A stretch of 64,000 bases of DNA from contig NZ_JAAALE010000002.1 in the NCBI RefSeq assembly GCF_009905735.1, forward strand, positions 186,001 through 250,000, given 5' to 3'. Origin of the DNA: Porphyrobacter sp. SLTP. GTDB taxonomy: Bacteria; Pseudomonadota; Alphaproteobacteria; Sphingomonadales; Sphingomonadaceae. A program made the translations under genes and the position numbers. Positions 54,043 through 62,888 of the stretch are shown here, piece after piece; positions within the stretch are counted from its first letter, which is position 1, and every line of letters starts with the position of its first letter. Under the pieces are notes generated by a model that saw only the letters and a program-made list of their open reading frames with translations, made no database searches and was not told the DNA's origin.

Positions 54043-55883
54043 CCCTCGACCAGCTCGGCCAGCATCAGCCAGCGTTCTTCCGCCGCGTCCTTTTCCGCCC
54101 GGGCGTTTTCGATGCCCTTGCTGATGGTTGCGAACCTTTGCGGGTCTTTCGCGTAGAGCTCGGGATCGTTCAGCAGTGCTTCGCCCTTGGCGATGACACC
54201 TTCGAGCTCCGCGATCCGCGCTGGCAGGATCTCGTAATCGCGCTGGTCTTTGTAGGACAGCTTGGGCGCGGCGCCGGGCTTTGAAGGTGGCGCCTTTGGT
54301 TGGCCATCGGTTGCATCATTTGGTCGCGTTTGCGCACGGTCAGAGCCGGTTCGTCCCGCATTGGTTGGCGCTTTGCGCTTGGCCTCCCAATCGGCATAGC
54401 CGCCCGCCACAATGTCCACCTTGCCGGACCCATCAAGGCCCAGAGTGACCGTCACCGTCCGGTCGAGAAAGTCGCGGTCATGGCTGACGATCAGCACCGT
54501 CCCGTCAAAATCGGCGATGACTTCTTGCAGCAGATCAAGGGTTTCGAGGTCGAGATCATTGGTCGGCTCGTCCAGCACCAACAGGTTGGCGGTGCGGGCA
54601 AATTCGCGCGCCAGCAACAGGCGGGAGCGTTCGCCGCCCGACAGAATGCCGATCTTGGTATCGACCAGACCGGGATCGAACAGGAAGTCCTTGAGGTACG
54701 CCTGAACGTGCTTGCGCACCCCGCGAACATCGACCCAGTCGCCCCCTTCGGCGACAATCTGGCGCACGGTCGCGCCAGGCTCAAGCAGCTTGCGCTGCTG
54801 GTCGATCATTACCCCTGTCAGAGTGCGGGCGTGGGTGACGCTGCCGGTGTCGGGCTCCAGTTCCTTGGTGAGCAATTTCAGCAAGGTGGTCTTGCCCGCG
54901 CCGTTCGAGCCGACGATCCCGATGCGGTCGCCGTTCTGGATACGCAAAGTGAAGGGCTTGATGATCGCGCGGTCACCGTAGGATTTGGAGATGTTCTCAG
55001 CGACGATCACCGACTTCGATTTGAAGTCATCATCGCTGGACAGCTTGAGCTTCGCCGTTCCCGCGCCCGAGATCATCGCCGCTCGCGCCGCGCGCATCTG
55101 GTAGAGCTTCTCCAGCCGCCCTTGATTGCGCTTGCGCCGCGCGGTCACCCCGCGTTCGAGCCAGTGCGCCTCCAGCTTCAGCTTGGCGTCCATCCGCTCC
55201 GCCGCGCGGGCTTCCTCGGCATAGACCTGTTCTTCCCACGCCTCGTACCCGCCGAAGCCGACCTCCTTGCGGCGCAGCGTGCCGCGGTCGAGCCACAGGG
55301 TGGCGCGGGTCAGGCGGGTGAGGAAGGTGCGGTCATGGCTGATGGTAATGAAGGCACCGCGATAGCGCGACAGCCAGTCCTCCAGCCAGTCGATCGCGGC
55401 CAGATCGAGGTGGTTGGTCGGCTCGTCGAGCAGGATGAGATCGGGGTCCTGCGCCAAGGCGCGGGCAAGCGCGGCACGGCGGCGTTCCCCGCCGCTGGCG
55501 GTTGCGGCCTCGCGGCTCATGTCGATGCCGAGCTGGCCGGCGATGGCCTCGACCTCGTGCCGTTCCGGCGGCAATTCTCCGCCGAGCGCGAAGTCCATCA
55601 GCGTTTCCGCACCGCCGAAATCCGGGTCCTGTTCCAGAAACACGATCCGCGTCCCCGGCTTGATCCGCCGCGCGCCGCGGTCGGCATCGATCCGCTCCAT
55701 GATCAGCCGCAGCAGCGTGGTTTTGCCTGCGCCGTTCCGCCCGATCAGCGCCAGTCGGTCACCCGGCAGCACGTGGAGATCGATGGGTGCCGCGCCGCTG
55801 GTGGGGGTCGGACCGCCGAACAGCCAGCGCCCGCCTTGCTGCAATGCGATGCCTTCGAGCGAGAAGATGGGAGGCTGTGCCAT
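54039..55883 (-). CDS. uup: ABC-F ATPase Uup
   Basis: 614-residue duplicated ABC protein: first Walker A GRNGAGKTT, signature ASGGERRR, LLDEPTNHLD; second GSNGAGKTT, LSGGERSR, LVLDEPTNDLD. It ends in a charged coiled coil (about 520-614; YAKDPQRFATISKGIENARAEK). Uup binds branched DNA and suppresses transposon excision, and also affects ribosomes. Start at ATG 55883 (MAQPPIFSLEGIAL); an upstream in-frame ATG at 55919 is less likely. Stop overlaps the UDG-like GTG. Confidence 0.9.
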   Translation of the reverse strand: MAQPPIFSLEGIALQQGGRWLFGGPTPTSGAAPIDLHVLPGDRLALIGRNGAGKTTLLRLIMERIDADRGARRIKPGTRIVFLEQDPDFGGAETLMDFALGGELPPERHEVEAIAGQLGIDMSREAATASGGERRRAALARALAQDPDLILLDEPTNHLDLAAIDWLEDWLSRYRGAFITISHDRTFLTRLTRATLWLDRGTLRRKEVGFGGYEAWEEQVYAEEARAAERMDAKLKLEAHWLERGVTARRKRNQGRLEKLYQMRAARAAMISGAGTAKLKLSSDDDFKSKSVIVAENISKSYGDRAIIKPFTLRIQNGDRIGIVGSNGAGKTTLLKLLTKELEPDTGSVTHARTLTGVMIDQQRKLLEPGATVRQIVAEGGDWVDVRGVRKHVQAYLKDFLFDPGLVDTKIGILSGGERSRLLLAREFARTANLLVLDEPTNDLDLETLDLLQEVIADFDGTVLIVSHDRDFLDRTVTVTLGLDGSGKVDIVAGGYADWEAKRKAPTNAGRTGSDRAQTRPNDATDGQPKAPPSKPGAAPKLSYKDQRDYEILPARIAELEGVIAKGEALLNDPELYAKDPQRFATISKGIENARAEKDAAEERWLMLAELVEG

Positions 55884-55998
55884 GGGATGCGCCAAGTAGG
55901 GGCTTGCCCCCCGCGCCACAAGAGCGCGTTTTCGTCCGGTTCAGTGCAGCGAAAGCTGGACGGGTGCAGAGGCGCGACCAATCGGAGGAATACTTACC

Positions 55999-56739
55999 AT
56001 GATGAAACCCGCCATTGCCTTTATTGCCGCCTCGGCGCTGACGCTTCCCGCAGCGGCGCTTGCCGCCAATGTCGATATTGCCGCGACCGGCCCGGTGGTC
56101 GAACTCAACGTCTATGAAAGCGTTGATGTCGCCCCGGATACGGCCACCATCGGTGCAGGTGTCACCACGGAAGCGCCGACCGCGACCGAGGCCTTGCGCC
56201 AGAACTCGGCCGAGATGCAGAAGGTGATCGCGCGGATCAAGGCGCTGGGCGTGGCCGAGAAGGACATCCAGACCACCGGCATCAACCTGAACGCGCGCTA
56301 TGATTACGATCAGGCCACCCAGCGCCAGGTGTTCCGCGGCTATATGGCCTCGAACCGGGTGAGTGTGATCCTGCGCAAGATCGACGACACCGGCCGCGTG
56401 CTCGACGCGCTGGTCGAAGCCGGGGCGAATGACATCAACGGGCCGAGCTTCAGCATCGATGATGACACCGCCGCCAAGGACGCCGCCCGCAAGCGCGCGG
56501 TCGAGCGGGCTCAGGCGCAGGCCAAGGCCTATGCCGCGATGCTCGGCTATGACGGGGCCAAGGTGTTGGCGATCAGCGAAGGGATGACCGGCAACAGCCC
56601 CATGCCGCAGATGGCGGAAATGCGGTTGAGCGCCACGAAGGTCGATGCTGCGCCGGTCCAGCCGGGTATGGTTCAGGCCGGAGTGAACATTTCGATCACT
56701 TACGAACTGGTCAAGAATAGCGGCTCGCCCGCGAAGTAG
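55999..56739 (+). CDS. SIMPL-domain (DUF541) periplasmic protein
   Basis: 246 residues with signal peptide (MMKPAIAFIAASALTLPAAALAA, about 1-23) and one SIMPL domain: VDVAPDTATIGAGVTTEAPTATEALRQNSAEMQKVIARIKALGV, TTGINLNARYDYDQA, VILRKIDDTGRVLDALVEAGANDINGPSF and a C-terminal VNISITYELVKN. The family is widespread in the periplasm with no settled function, sometimes linked to oxidative stress. GGAGG is a few bases upstream. Followed 48 bp later by the PepSY gene. Confidence 0.85.
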   Translation: MMKPAIAFIAASALTLPAAALAANVDIAATGPVVELNVYESVDVAPDTATIGAGVTTEAPTATEALRQNSAEMQKVIARIKALGVAEKDIQTTGINLNARYDYDQATQRQVFRGYMASNRVSVILRKIDDTGRVLDALVEAGANDINGPSFSIDDDTAAKDAARKRAVERAQAQAKAYAAMLGYDGAKVLAISEGMTGNSPMPQMAEMRLSATKVDAAPVQPGMVQAGVNISITYELVKNSGSPAK

Positions 56740-56787
56740 TGCCATTCACGACTTGTTCAATGGACATCAGCTAGGCATGATCCTGTC

Positions 56788-57099
56788 ATGAAACGCTTTC
56801 CCGCCCTGATCCTTGGTTCACTGGCCGCTGCGGCACTGGTGACTGCGCCCGCTGCGGCGCAGCAGGATCAGACGCGCGGGGATCAGGGTGAGGCCCGGCG
56901 CGAAGCGCAGGCGGGCAACATCATGCGTTCGGGCGAGATCGAGGCAAAGATCCTGCCGATGATGAAGGGCGCCGAATATCTCGGGTTTGCCTATGATTCG
57001 ACCGCGCGGGCTTATCGGCTCAAGTTCATCAAGGATGGCCGCGTCACCCATGTCGATGTGGACGCCCGCACCGGGCGGATCATCGGCCGTTCGCGCTGA
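56788..57099 (+). CDS. PepSY-domain periplasmic protein
   Basis: 103 residues. A signal peptide (about 1-26, ending PAAAQ) is followed by a short linker and a PepSY module: ILPMMKGAEYLGFAYDSTARAYRLKFIKDGRVTHVDVDARTGRIIGRSR. PepSY domains often sit in or near sensor systems and may inhibit proteases or sense cell-wall state. Here it is 123 bp ahead of a two-component pair, likely in the same unit. Confidence 0.85.
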   Translation: MKRFPALILGSLAAAALVTAPAAAQQDQTRGDQGEARREAQAGNIMRSGEIEAKILPMMKGAEYLGFAYDSTARAYRLKFIKDGRVTHVDVDARTGRIIGRSR

Positions 57100-57222
57100 C
57101 GGGCGGGCGGATATGCTTTTTCATCGGGGGAAAGCAGCGGCACAGGCGCGCGGCGCTTGCTTGACGCGTGAGCGGCAAAAGCGCACGACCCGGCGCAACA
57201 TTAAGCTTGGAAATGGTGGATC

Positions 57223-57900
57223 ATGCGCATTCTGATCGTCGAAGACGAACCGACCCTTGGCGCACAGCTCAAATCGACGCTTGAGGGGCAGGGCTATGCT
57301 GTCGACCTTTCGGTCGATGGTGAGGACGGGCACTTCATGGGCTCAACCGAGGATTACGACGCGGTGGTGCTCGACCTGGGCCTGCCCGAGATCGACGGGT
57401 TGACCGTGCTGGGCATGTGGCGGCGCGAAGGGCGCAGCTTCCCGGTGCTGGTGCTGACGGCGCGTGACAGCTGGTCGGACAAGGTCGCAGGGCTCGATGC
57501 GGGCGCGGATGATTACCTCGCCAAGCCGTTCCAGACCGAAGAGCTGATCGCCCGCCTGCGTGCGCTGATCCGCCGCGCTTCGGGCAATACCTCGTCGGAA
57601 CTCACCGCGGGCGACGTGCGGCTGGACACCCGTTCTGGCCGCGTCACGCTGGACGGCGAGCCGGTCAAGCTGACCGCGCAGGAATACAAGCTGCTGAGCT
57701 ACCTGATGCACCACAAGGGCAAGGTGGTCAGCCGCACCGAATTGATCGAGCACATCTACGATCAGGATTTCGACCGCGATTCCAACACCATCGAAGTCTT
57801 CGTCACCCGTATTCGCAAGAAGCTTGGCGCAGACGTGATAACGACCATCCGTGGCCTCGGTTACAGCCTCGACGACCCCGCCGACCAGCCGCGCGCCTGA
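57223..57900 (+). CDS. OmpR/PhoB-family response regulator
   Basis: 225 residues. The receiver domain has the acidic pair IVEDEP, phospho-acceptor Asp in DAVVLDLGLPEIDG (about 51) and Lys in DYLAKPF, then a winged-helix DNA-binding domain (LTAQEYKLLSYLMHHKGKVVSRTELIEHIYDQDFDRDSNTIEVFVTRIRKKLG). This is the PhoP/OmpR subtype. Coding overlaps the kinase gene by up to 50 bp. The Ala-rich C-terminus ends at PADQPRA. Confidence 0.93.
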   Translation: MRILIVEDEPTLGAQLKSTLEGQGYAVDLSVDGEDGHFMGSTEDYDAVVLDLGLPEIDGLTVLGMWRREGRSFPVLVLTARDSWSDKVAGLDAGADDYLAKPFQTEELIARLRALIRRASGNTSSELTAGDVRLDTRSGRVTLDGEPVKLTAQEYKLLSYLMHHKGKVVSRTELIEHIYDQDFDRDSNTIEVFVTRIRKKLGADVITTIRGLGYSLDDPADQPRA

Positions 57901-59362
57901 GGCGGCGGCCCTCGGCGGCGATGCACCTGTCGTCTTGCCCGCGGGCGAGGCTGGGGGTGTGCCGGATGACGTGAGCACAGCCACCACACCGCAACCGCGC
58001 GCCAGTCTTGCCCGGCGCATGGGGCTGATCGCGGCGGGGTGGATTTTCGTGCTTCTGCTTGGCGGTGGCATCGCGCTCGAACGCACGCTGACGACGCAGG
58101 TCGAAGCCAATTTCGACGAACAGCTCGACTACATCCTGACCGCCATGATCGCGTCTGCCGAAATCGACGCGAGCGGCGAGGTCTATTTCTATCGCACTCT
58201 CGGCGATCAGCGTTTTCTTGAGCCGGGGAGCGGGCTGTACTGGCAGATCAGTGGCGGCAATTACGAACCCTGGCCCTCGCGCAGCCTGTGGGACCGCACC
58301 CTGAAGCTGCAAGGTGCTGACACCAAGGGCGACCATTTCGACAGCGATATCCATTTCTACAACTCGGACCAGTTCAAGGGCGAGCCGCTGCGCCTTGCCG
58401 AACGTACCGTGATCCTGCCCGGCAGCGAAACGCGCTGGACCTTCGCCGTCGCCAGCGCGACCGAGCAGATGGACACGCAGATCGGGCGGGTGCGGCTGAT
58501 CCTGATCTGGAGCTTTGCGGTGCTCGGGCTGGGCCTGCTGGTGATGGCACTGCTCCAGATCCGCTACGGCCTTTCGCCCTTGCGCCGCGTGCGGGCGGCG
58601 ATCCAGAACCTGCGCACTACCGGCGCGAACCGCATCACCGAGCCGCTGCCGCTGGAAGTGCAGCCGCTGGTGGAGGAATTGAACGCGCTGCTCGAACATT
58701 CCGAGCGGCAGGCCGAAGAAGCGCGCCGTCATGCGGGCAATCTCGCCCACGCCTTGAAGACCCCGCTGACTGTGCTGACCAATGCCGCCACCGCCCGCGC
58801 GCCTGACCTTGGCGAGGCGGTGATGCGTGAGACCCGCACGATGCAGCGCCATGTCGACCACCACTTGGCCCGCGCCCGCGCCGTCGGCCGCCGCGCGGTC
58901 GGCCATGCGCGGACCAATGTCATGGCCAGCGCCGAAGCCGTGCGCCGCGCGGTTGAGCGGCTCTATCCCGATGGCCGGCTCGACATCGCCGGTGACCGCA
59001 ACGCCGCCGTCTCGCTTGAGCGGCAGGACCTCGACGAACTGCTCGGCAACCTGATCGAGAACGCGGCCAAATATGGCGGCGGTTCCGTTTTCGTCACCGT
59101 CGATCCCGATGAGGCCGGGGTCCCTCGCGATCCCAAGATGTGTCTGATCTGGGTCGAGGATGACGGCACCGGCATTCCCGAGGCCGAGCGGATCCGCATT
59201 TTTGACCGCGGCGTCCGGCTCGATACCGACAAGCCGGGCACCGGCCTTGGCCTGGCGATCGTGCGCGATGTGGCGGAGATTTACGGCGGCAGCGTCACTC
59301 TGTCCGAGAGCGAGGATCTCGGCGGCTTGCTGGTCGAACTGCGCCTGCCACGCGCCACTTGA
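57851..59362 (+). CDS. PhoQ-like sensor histidine kinase
   Basis: 503 residues with two helices (about 58-77 and 210-230) flanking a periplasmic domain, then HAMP-like and HisKA segments with phospho-acceptor in GNLAHALKTPLTVLTN. The ATPase has N-box NLIENAAKYG, G1 EDDGTGIPE and G2 GTGLGLAIV, all intact, unlike the kinase-like gene at 33 kb. It should autophosphorylate and act on the upstream regulator. The GTG at 57851 overlaps the regulator by 50 bp; GTGs at 57959 and 57971 are later alternatives. Confidence 0.9.
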   Translation: MASVTASTTPPTSRAPEAAALGGDAPVVLPAGEAGGVPDDVSTATTPQPRASLARRMGLIAAGWIFVLLLGGGIALERTLTTQVEANFDEQLDYILTAMIASAEIDASGEVYFYRTLGDQRFLEPGSGLYWQISGGNYEPWPSRSLWDRTLKLQGADTKGDHFDSDIHFYNSDQFKGEPLRLAERTVILPGSETRWTFAVASATEQMDTQIGRVRLILIWSFAVLGLGLLVMALLQIRYGLSPLRRVRAAIQNLRTTGANRITEPLPLEVQPLVEELNALLEHSERQAEEARRHAGNLAHALKTPLTVLTNAATARAPDLGEAVMRETRTMQRHVDHHLARARAVGRRAVGHARTNVMASAEAVRRAVERLYPDGRLDIAGDRNAAVSLERQDLDELLGNLIENAAKYGGGSVFVTVDPDEAGVPRDPKMCLIWVEDDGTGIPEAERIRIFDRGVRLDTDKPGTGLGLAIVRDVAEIYGGSVTLSESEDLGGLLVELRLPRAT

Positions 59363-59453
59363 CGCAGGCCGCGAAGGGTTTTCGCAAGGCCCGCGTTGTA
59401 AGCGCAACGGACTAAGCCTGTTCACACGCAAACGGGGCCCTTTGCGCCAAGAT

Positions 59454-60071
59454 ATGAACGCCAGCAGCGAGCCTTTGACCTCTGCTCTGCGCATCGCCGA
59501 TCCGGGCGATGATGCGGCATTGGCGGCACGGCTCGCGGCGCGCGATCCGGCGGCGCTGCGCGAGGTGATCGCTTGCCACGGCGCCGCGCTTCACCGCGCC
59601 TGTTACCGGATGACCGGCGATGGCCATGAGGCTGAGGATATTGTGCAGGAAGCCTGTTTGCGATTGTGGGATCAGGCACCGAAGATCGCGGCGCGCCATC
59701 CTATTGGCAGTCAGGCAGCGGCAACGCTGAGGCTGGGCGGCTGGCTGCAACGGGTGGTCACCAACCTCGCGATTGACTGCCTGCGCCGCACCCGGCGGCT
59801 GTCGGACGGCGAGGTGCCGGACAGCGCGGACGACACTCCGCTCGCCGATACGCTGATCGAAGCGGGCGAGCGTGATGGCACCGCCCGCGCACTGATCATG
59901 GCGCTGCCCGAACGGCAACGTGCCGCGATTGTGCTGACCTATTACGAAGAATTGCCCAATGCCGAAGCGGCCGAGGCAATGGACATGAACATCAAGGCGT
60001 TCGAGAGCCTGCTGCACCGCGCCCGCGCGGCCTTGCGGCAGGCGTGGACGGCGCAGGGAGACGCGCCATGA
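59454..60071 (+). CDS. ECF-type RNA polymerase sigma factor
   Basis: 205 residues. Region 2 (HGAALHRACYRMTGDGHEAEDIVQEACLRLWDQA), linker, and region 4 (LIMALPERQRAAIVLTYYEELPNAEAAEAMDMNIKAFESLLHRARAALR). Such factors answer envelope or oxidative stress. It follows the kinase gene by 91 bp. Its stop overlaps the start of the candidate anti-sigma gene (ATGA at 60068-60071), the usual sigma/anti-sigma coupling. The frame opens upstream inside the kinase gene, which is rejected. No promoter consensus for it was found by eye. Confidence 0.9.
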   Translation: MNASSEPLTSALRIADPGDDAALAARLAARDPAALREVIACHGAALHRACYRMTGDGHEAEDIVQEACLRLWDQAPKIAARHPIGSQAAATLRLGGWLQRVVTNLAIDCLRRTRRLSDGEVPDSADDTPLADTLIEAGERDGTARALIMALPERQRAAIVLTYYEELPNAEAAEAMDMNIKAFESLLHRARAALRQAWTAQGDAP

Positions 60072-61015
60072 GCGTGAGTGAACAGGATCAGGGCGCGCCC
60101 GTCATTCCCGGTAGCCCGCTGGCCCGGGTGCTGGACGATTATGCCGTGCCGGGCCTCTCCGCCGGGTTTGCCGACCGGGTACTCGCCGCCGCCGAGGTGC
60201 GTCCTGCGCCGTTGCCGGAATTGCGCCAACAGCGGCGTTGGCGCGGCTGGCGGCTGGGGCGGGGGATCGCCCTCGGCATCGCCAGCTTCGGCGCGCTCGC
60301 CACGGCTGCGGCGGCGACAGGCTTGCTCCAGCAATTCGACATTCCTGTCCCCTCGGCGGAAAAGGTCTGGGCCAGCATTACCGGCAAGCCGCCAGCCCGC
60401 GCCGCGGCACCCGCACCCGTGATCGCCGCGGCACCGGACACCGCCAGCGAACCGGCGAGCCTAGCACAGGTCGAGATTGTCGGCCCGGTCGATACGCCTG
60501 AGGAACTCAGCGAAGCTTTCCGCCGGATCGATGAAGTACGCGCGGGGCGCTACGCCACCCGGCGCGAGAATATCACCCAGCGCATCGACAACGCCATTGC
60601 GCAGCGCCGCGCCGCGGGGCTCCCGGTGCCGACGCCGGAGGAAGAAGCGGCTTTCCGCCAGCGTGTCGAGGAAGCGCAGGCCCGCCGCCAGCAGCTTGCC
60701 GATGAGCGTCTCGCCGCACGGCGTGCGGAGATGGAGCGCAAGGTTGCAAACGGCGAGGCGTTGACCCGCAAGGGCATCGTCCAGCCGCTGCGCGACGATG
60801 CCCGCGCGCCCGAACGATTGCGGCAGTTGCGGCGTATGTCGCCCGAACAGCGGCGCGAGGCTCTGCGCCAACTGCCGCCGGAAGAACGCCGCGTGCTGAT
60901 GGAGGAATATCGCGCCCGCCGCCAAGGCCCGGCAGTGCCGACGCCCGCAGTCCCAGCCGACAGCCCGCCCGCTGAGCAAGAAGGCGCAGGCACCGGGACG
61001 CGTGATCCGCGCTGA
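60068..61015 (+). CDS. candidate anti-sigma factor with charged periplasmic tail
   Basis: 315 residues. Residues 1-55 are cytosolic (LARVLDDYAVPGLSAGFADRVLAAAEVRP), one TM follows near 60-82 (GIALGIASFGALATAAAATGLL), then a Pro/Ala spacer and a long Arg/Glu helical region (160-285) with MSPEQRREALRQLPPEERRVLMEEYR, similar in flavour to periplasmic Spy/CpxP or DUF3106-type stretches. No classical HxxxCxxC anti-sigma motif was seen. The ATGA overlap with the ECF sigma makes an anti-sigma role likely. Confidence 0.7.
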   Translation: MSVSEQDQGAPVIPGSPLARVLDDYAVPGLSAGFADRVLAAAEVRPAPLPELRQQRRWRGWRLGRGIALGIASFGALATAAAATGLLQQFDIPVPSAEKVWASITGKPPARAAAPAPVIAAAPDTASEPASLAQVEIVGPVDTPEELSEAFRRIDEVRAGRYATRRENITQRIDNAIAQRRAAGLPVPTPEEEAAFRQRVEEAQARRQQLADERLAARRAEMERKVANGEALTRKGIVQPLRDDARAPERLRQLRRMSPEQRREALRQLPPEERRVLMEEYRARRQGPAVPTPAVPADSPPAEQEGAGTGTRDPR

Positions 61016-61094
61016 TCCTTTTCCTGCCCAATTCACTCTCGGTTCATAGCGCTCAAGCGATTGAAAGCGCGTCCCAAACCGGAGAAATGCCGGC

Positions 61095-61484
61095 ATGAAC
61101 CCGATCCGCCCCAGCATGATCCTCGTCGCGGCGCTACTCGGCGGATGCGCCACCGGTGACCCGCTGGAAGGCCAGCGCACCGTGTTCAGCAATCCCTACG
61201 TTGCGCCGGTGATCGACCAGACGGGAGTTGGCCCCGAATGCAATCGCGCGCGGGGGCAGGATGCGACCTGTTTGGGCGTGCCGCTGACCCGCAAGGCGCG
61301 GGGCAACAGCATCGGCGATGGCAGCTATGATAGATACAACCGCAACCAACGGCGTGTTCTGCGCGAACGGGCGGAATTGCTGAGGCAGATCAGCGAGCAG
61401 CAACGGCAAGAGCAATTGGCCCCGCCGCCTCCGCCGCCCGAACCGACTTTGCCCACTGCCGCCGAAGACAGCGGCAGGCCTTAG
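61095..61484 (+). CDS. small lipoprotein, unidentified
   Basis: 129 residues. A lipoprotein signal with lipobox LLGGC (Cys18) is followed by a region containing TGVGPECNRARGQDATCLG (one Cys pair) and a C-terminal QISEQQRQEQLAPPPPPPEPTLP coiled-coil and Pro stretch. Not recognised. It follows the anti-sigma candidate by 79 bp and could be in its regulon (inference). Its TAG shares TTAG with the convergent chorismate mutase stop at 61481-61484. Confidence 0.78.
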   Translation: MNPIRPSMILVAALLGGCATGDPLEGQRTVFSNPYVAPVIDQTGVGPECNRARGQDATCLGVPLTRKARGNSIGDGSYDRYNRNQRRVLRERAELLRQISEQQRQEQLAPPPPPPEPTLPTAAEDSGRP

Positions 61485-61789
61485 CCCGCAGCTGCACGCT
61501 CGTGATGGCGGATCACTTCGTCGATGATGAAGCGCAGGAACTTCTCGGAGAATTCGGGATCGAGATCGGCCTCTTCCGACAGCTTGCGCAGCCGCGCGAT
61601 CTGCCGCGCTTCACGGTCAGGATCGGCCGGGGGCAGGGTCATCTTGGCCTTGTACTCGCCCACGGCTTGCGTGATCCGAAACCGCTCGGCGAGCATGTGG
61701 ATCAGCGCGGCATCAATATTGTCGATGCTCTTGCGGAAGGCAGCGAGCTTCGGATCGGGCTCGCCCGGAGTTTGCGTTTTGTCGGACAT
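61481..61789 (-). CDS. chorismate mutase, AroQ type
   Basis: 102 residues, all-helical AroQ fold: FRKSIDNIDAALIHMLAERFRITQAVGEYKAK, PDREARQIARLRKLSEEADLDPEFSEKFLRFIIDEVIRHHE. It converts chorismate to prephenate at the phenylalanine/tyrosine branch of the shikimate pathway. The start MSDKTQTPGEPDPK at 61789 is chosen; the frame stays open far upstream into the divergent polyprenyl synthase region but without coding features. No prephenate dehydratase is fused. Confidence 0.9.
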   Translation of the reverse strand: MSDKTQTPGEPDPKLAAFRKSIDNIDAALIHMLAERFRITQAVGEYKAKMTLPPADPDREARQIARLRKLSEEADLDPEFSEKFLRFIIDEVIRHHERAAAG

Positions 61790-61858
61790 CGGCTGCGAAA
61801 CTAGCAGCAATTCTGCGCTTGCCAAGCACGCTGGGGCCGCCCTAGAGCCGCAGGCAGC

Positions 61859-62869
61859 ATGAGTGCCGATATCATTCCCCTGCCGCGCAAGGCGCCGACA
61901 CTCGATCCGATGCTGTCGCTGACGGCTGCGGGCATGAACTCCGTCAACGCGGTGATTCTTGAACGGATGCAGAGCGAGATCCCGCTGATCCCGCGGCTGG
62001 CTGGCCACCTGATCTCGGGCGGGGGCAAGCGGCTGCGACCGATGCTGACGCTCGCGGGCGCAGAACTGGTCGGCTACAAGGGCACACGCCACTACAAGCT
62101 CGCCGCTGCGGTTGAGTTCATCCACACCGCCACGCTGCTGCACGATGATGTCGTGGACGGCAGCGAGCTCCGGCGCGGAAAGGCAGCGGCCAATATCATC
62201 TTCGGCAATCCGGCGACCGTGCTGGTCGGCGACTTCCTGTTCAGCCGCGCTTTCGAACTGATGACCGAGGATGGGTCCTTGCGCGTCCTCTCGATCCTCG
62301 CCCGCGCCAGCGCGGTGATCGCGGAAGGGGAAGTCTCGCAGCTTTCCGCCCAGCGCCAGATCGCCACCAGCGAGGAGCAATACCTCCACATCATCGGCGC
62401 CAAGACAGCCGCGCTGTTCGCCGCCGCCAGCCAGATCAGCGCCGTGGTGGCGGAATGTTCGGAAGAACAGGAACGCGCGCTGGAAAGCTATGGCCGCAAT
62501 CTTGGCGTTGCCTTCCAGCTGGTCGACGATGCGATCGACTACGATTCCGACGCTGCGGAAATGGGCAAGGATCAGGGTGACGATTTTCGCGAGGGCAAGA
62601 TGACCCTGCCCGTGATCCTCGCCTATGCCCGCGGGAACGAGGAAGAGCGCAAGTTCTGGAAGGACGCGATCATCGGGCATCGCACCTCGGACGACGATCT
62701 CGCCCATGCGATTGCCCTGATCGGCAAGCACAACGCCTTGGAAGACACCCGCGAACGCGCCCGTCACTTCGCGCACCGGGCGATCGACGCAATCTCGATC
62801 TTCCCTGATGGCAAGGCCCGTCAGGCGATGGCCGAAGCGGCGCAATTCGCGGTCGCGCGCGGGCATTGA
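61859..62869 (+). CDS. ispB: polyprenyl diphosphate synthase (quinone side chain)
   Basis: 336-residue trans-prenyltransferase. The first Asp-rich motif is LLHDDVVDGSELRRG and the second DDAIDYDSDAAEMG, with GGGKRLRPML binding diphosphate. Such enzymes in alphaproteobacteria make the octa- to decaprenyl chain for ubiquinone; chain length cannot be read here. The product is the substrate of UbiA at 12.0 kb. Divergent from chorismate mutase, 69 bp apart. Confidence 0.93.
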   Translation: MSADIIPLPRKAPTLDPMLSLTAAGMNSVNAVILERMQSEIPLIPRLAGHLISGGGKRLRPMLTLAGAELVGYKGTRHYKLAAAVEFIHTATLLHDDVVDGSELRRGKAAANIIFGNPATVLVGDFLFSRAFELMTEDGSLRVLSILARASAVIAEGEVSQLSAQRQIATSEEQYLHIIGAKTAALFAAASQISAVVAECSEEQERALESYGRNLGVAFQLVDDAIDYDSDAAEMGKDQGDDFREGKMTLPVILAYARGNEEERKFWKDAIIGHRTSDDDLAHAIALIGKHNALEDTRERARHFAHRAIDAISIFPDGKARQAMAEAAQFAVARGH

Positions 62870-62888
62870 TCGGGGTAACGGGCGGGGC

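Noticed and set aside
54300..56117. 605-codon plus-strand frame opposite uup
   Set aside because: Antisense shadow of a GC-rich gene with both ABC domains intact on the minus strand.
57803..59494. 563-codon minus-strand frame opposite the PhoQ-like kinase
   Set aside because: No domain; the plus strand carries all kinase boxes.
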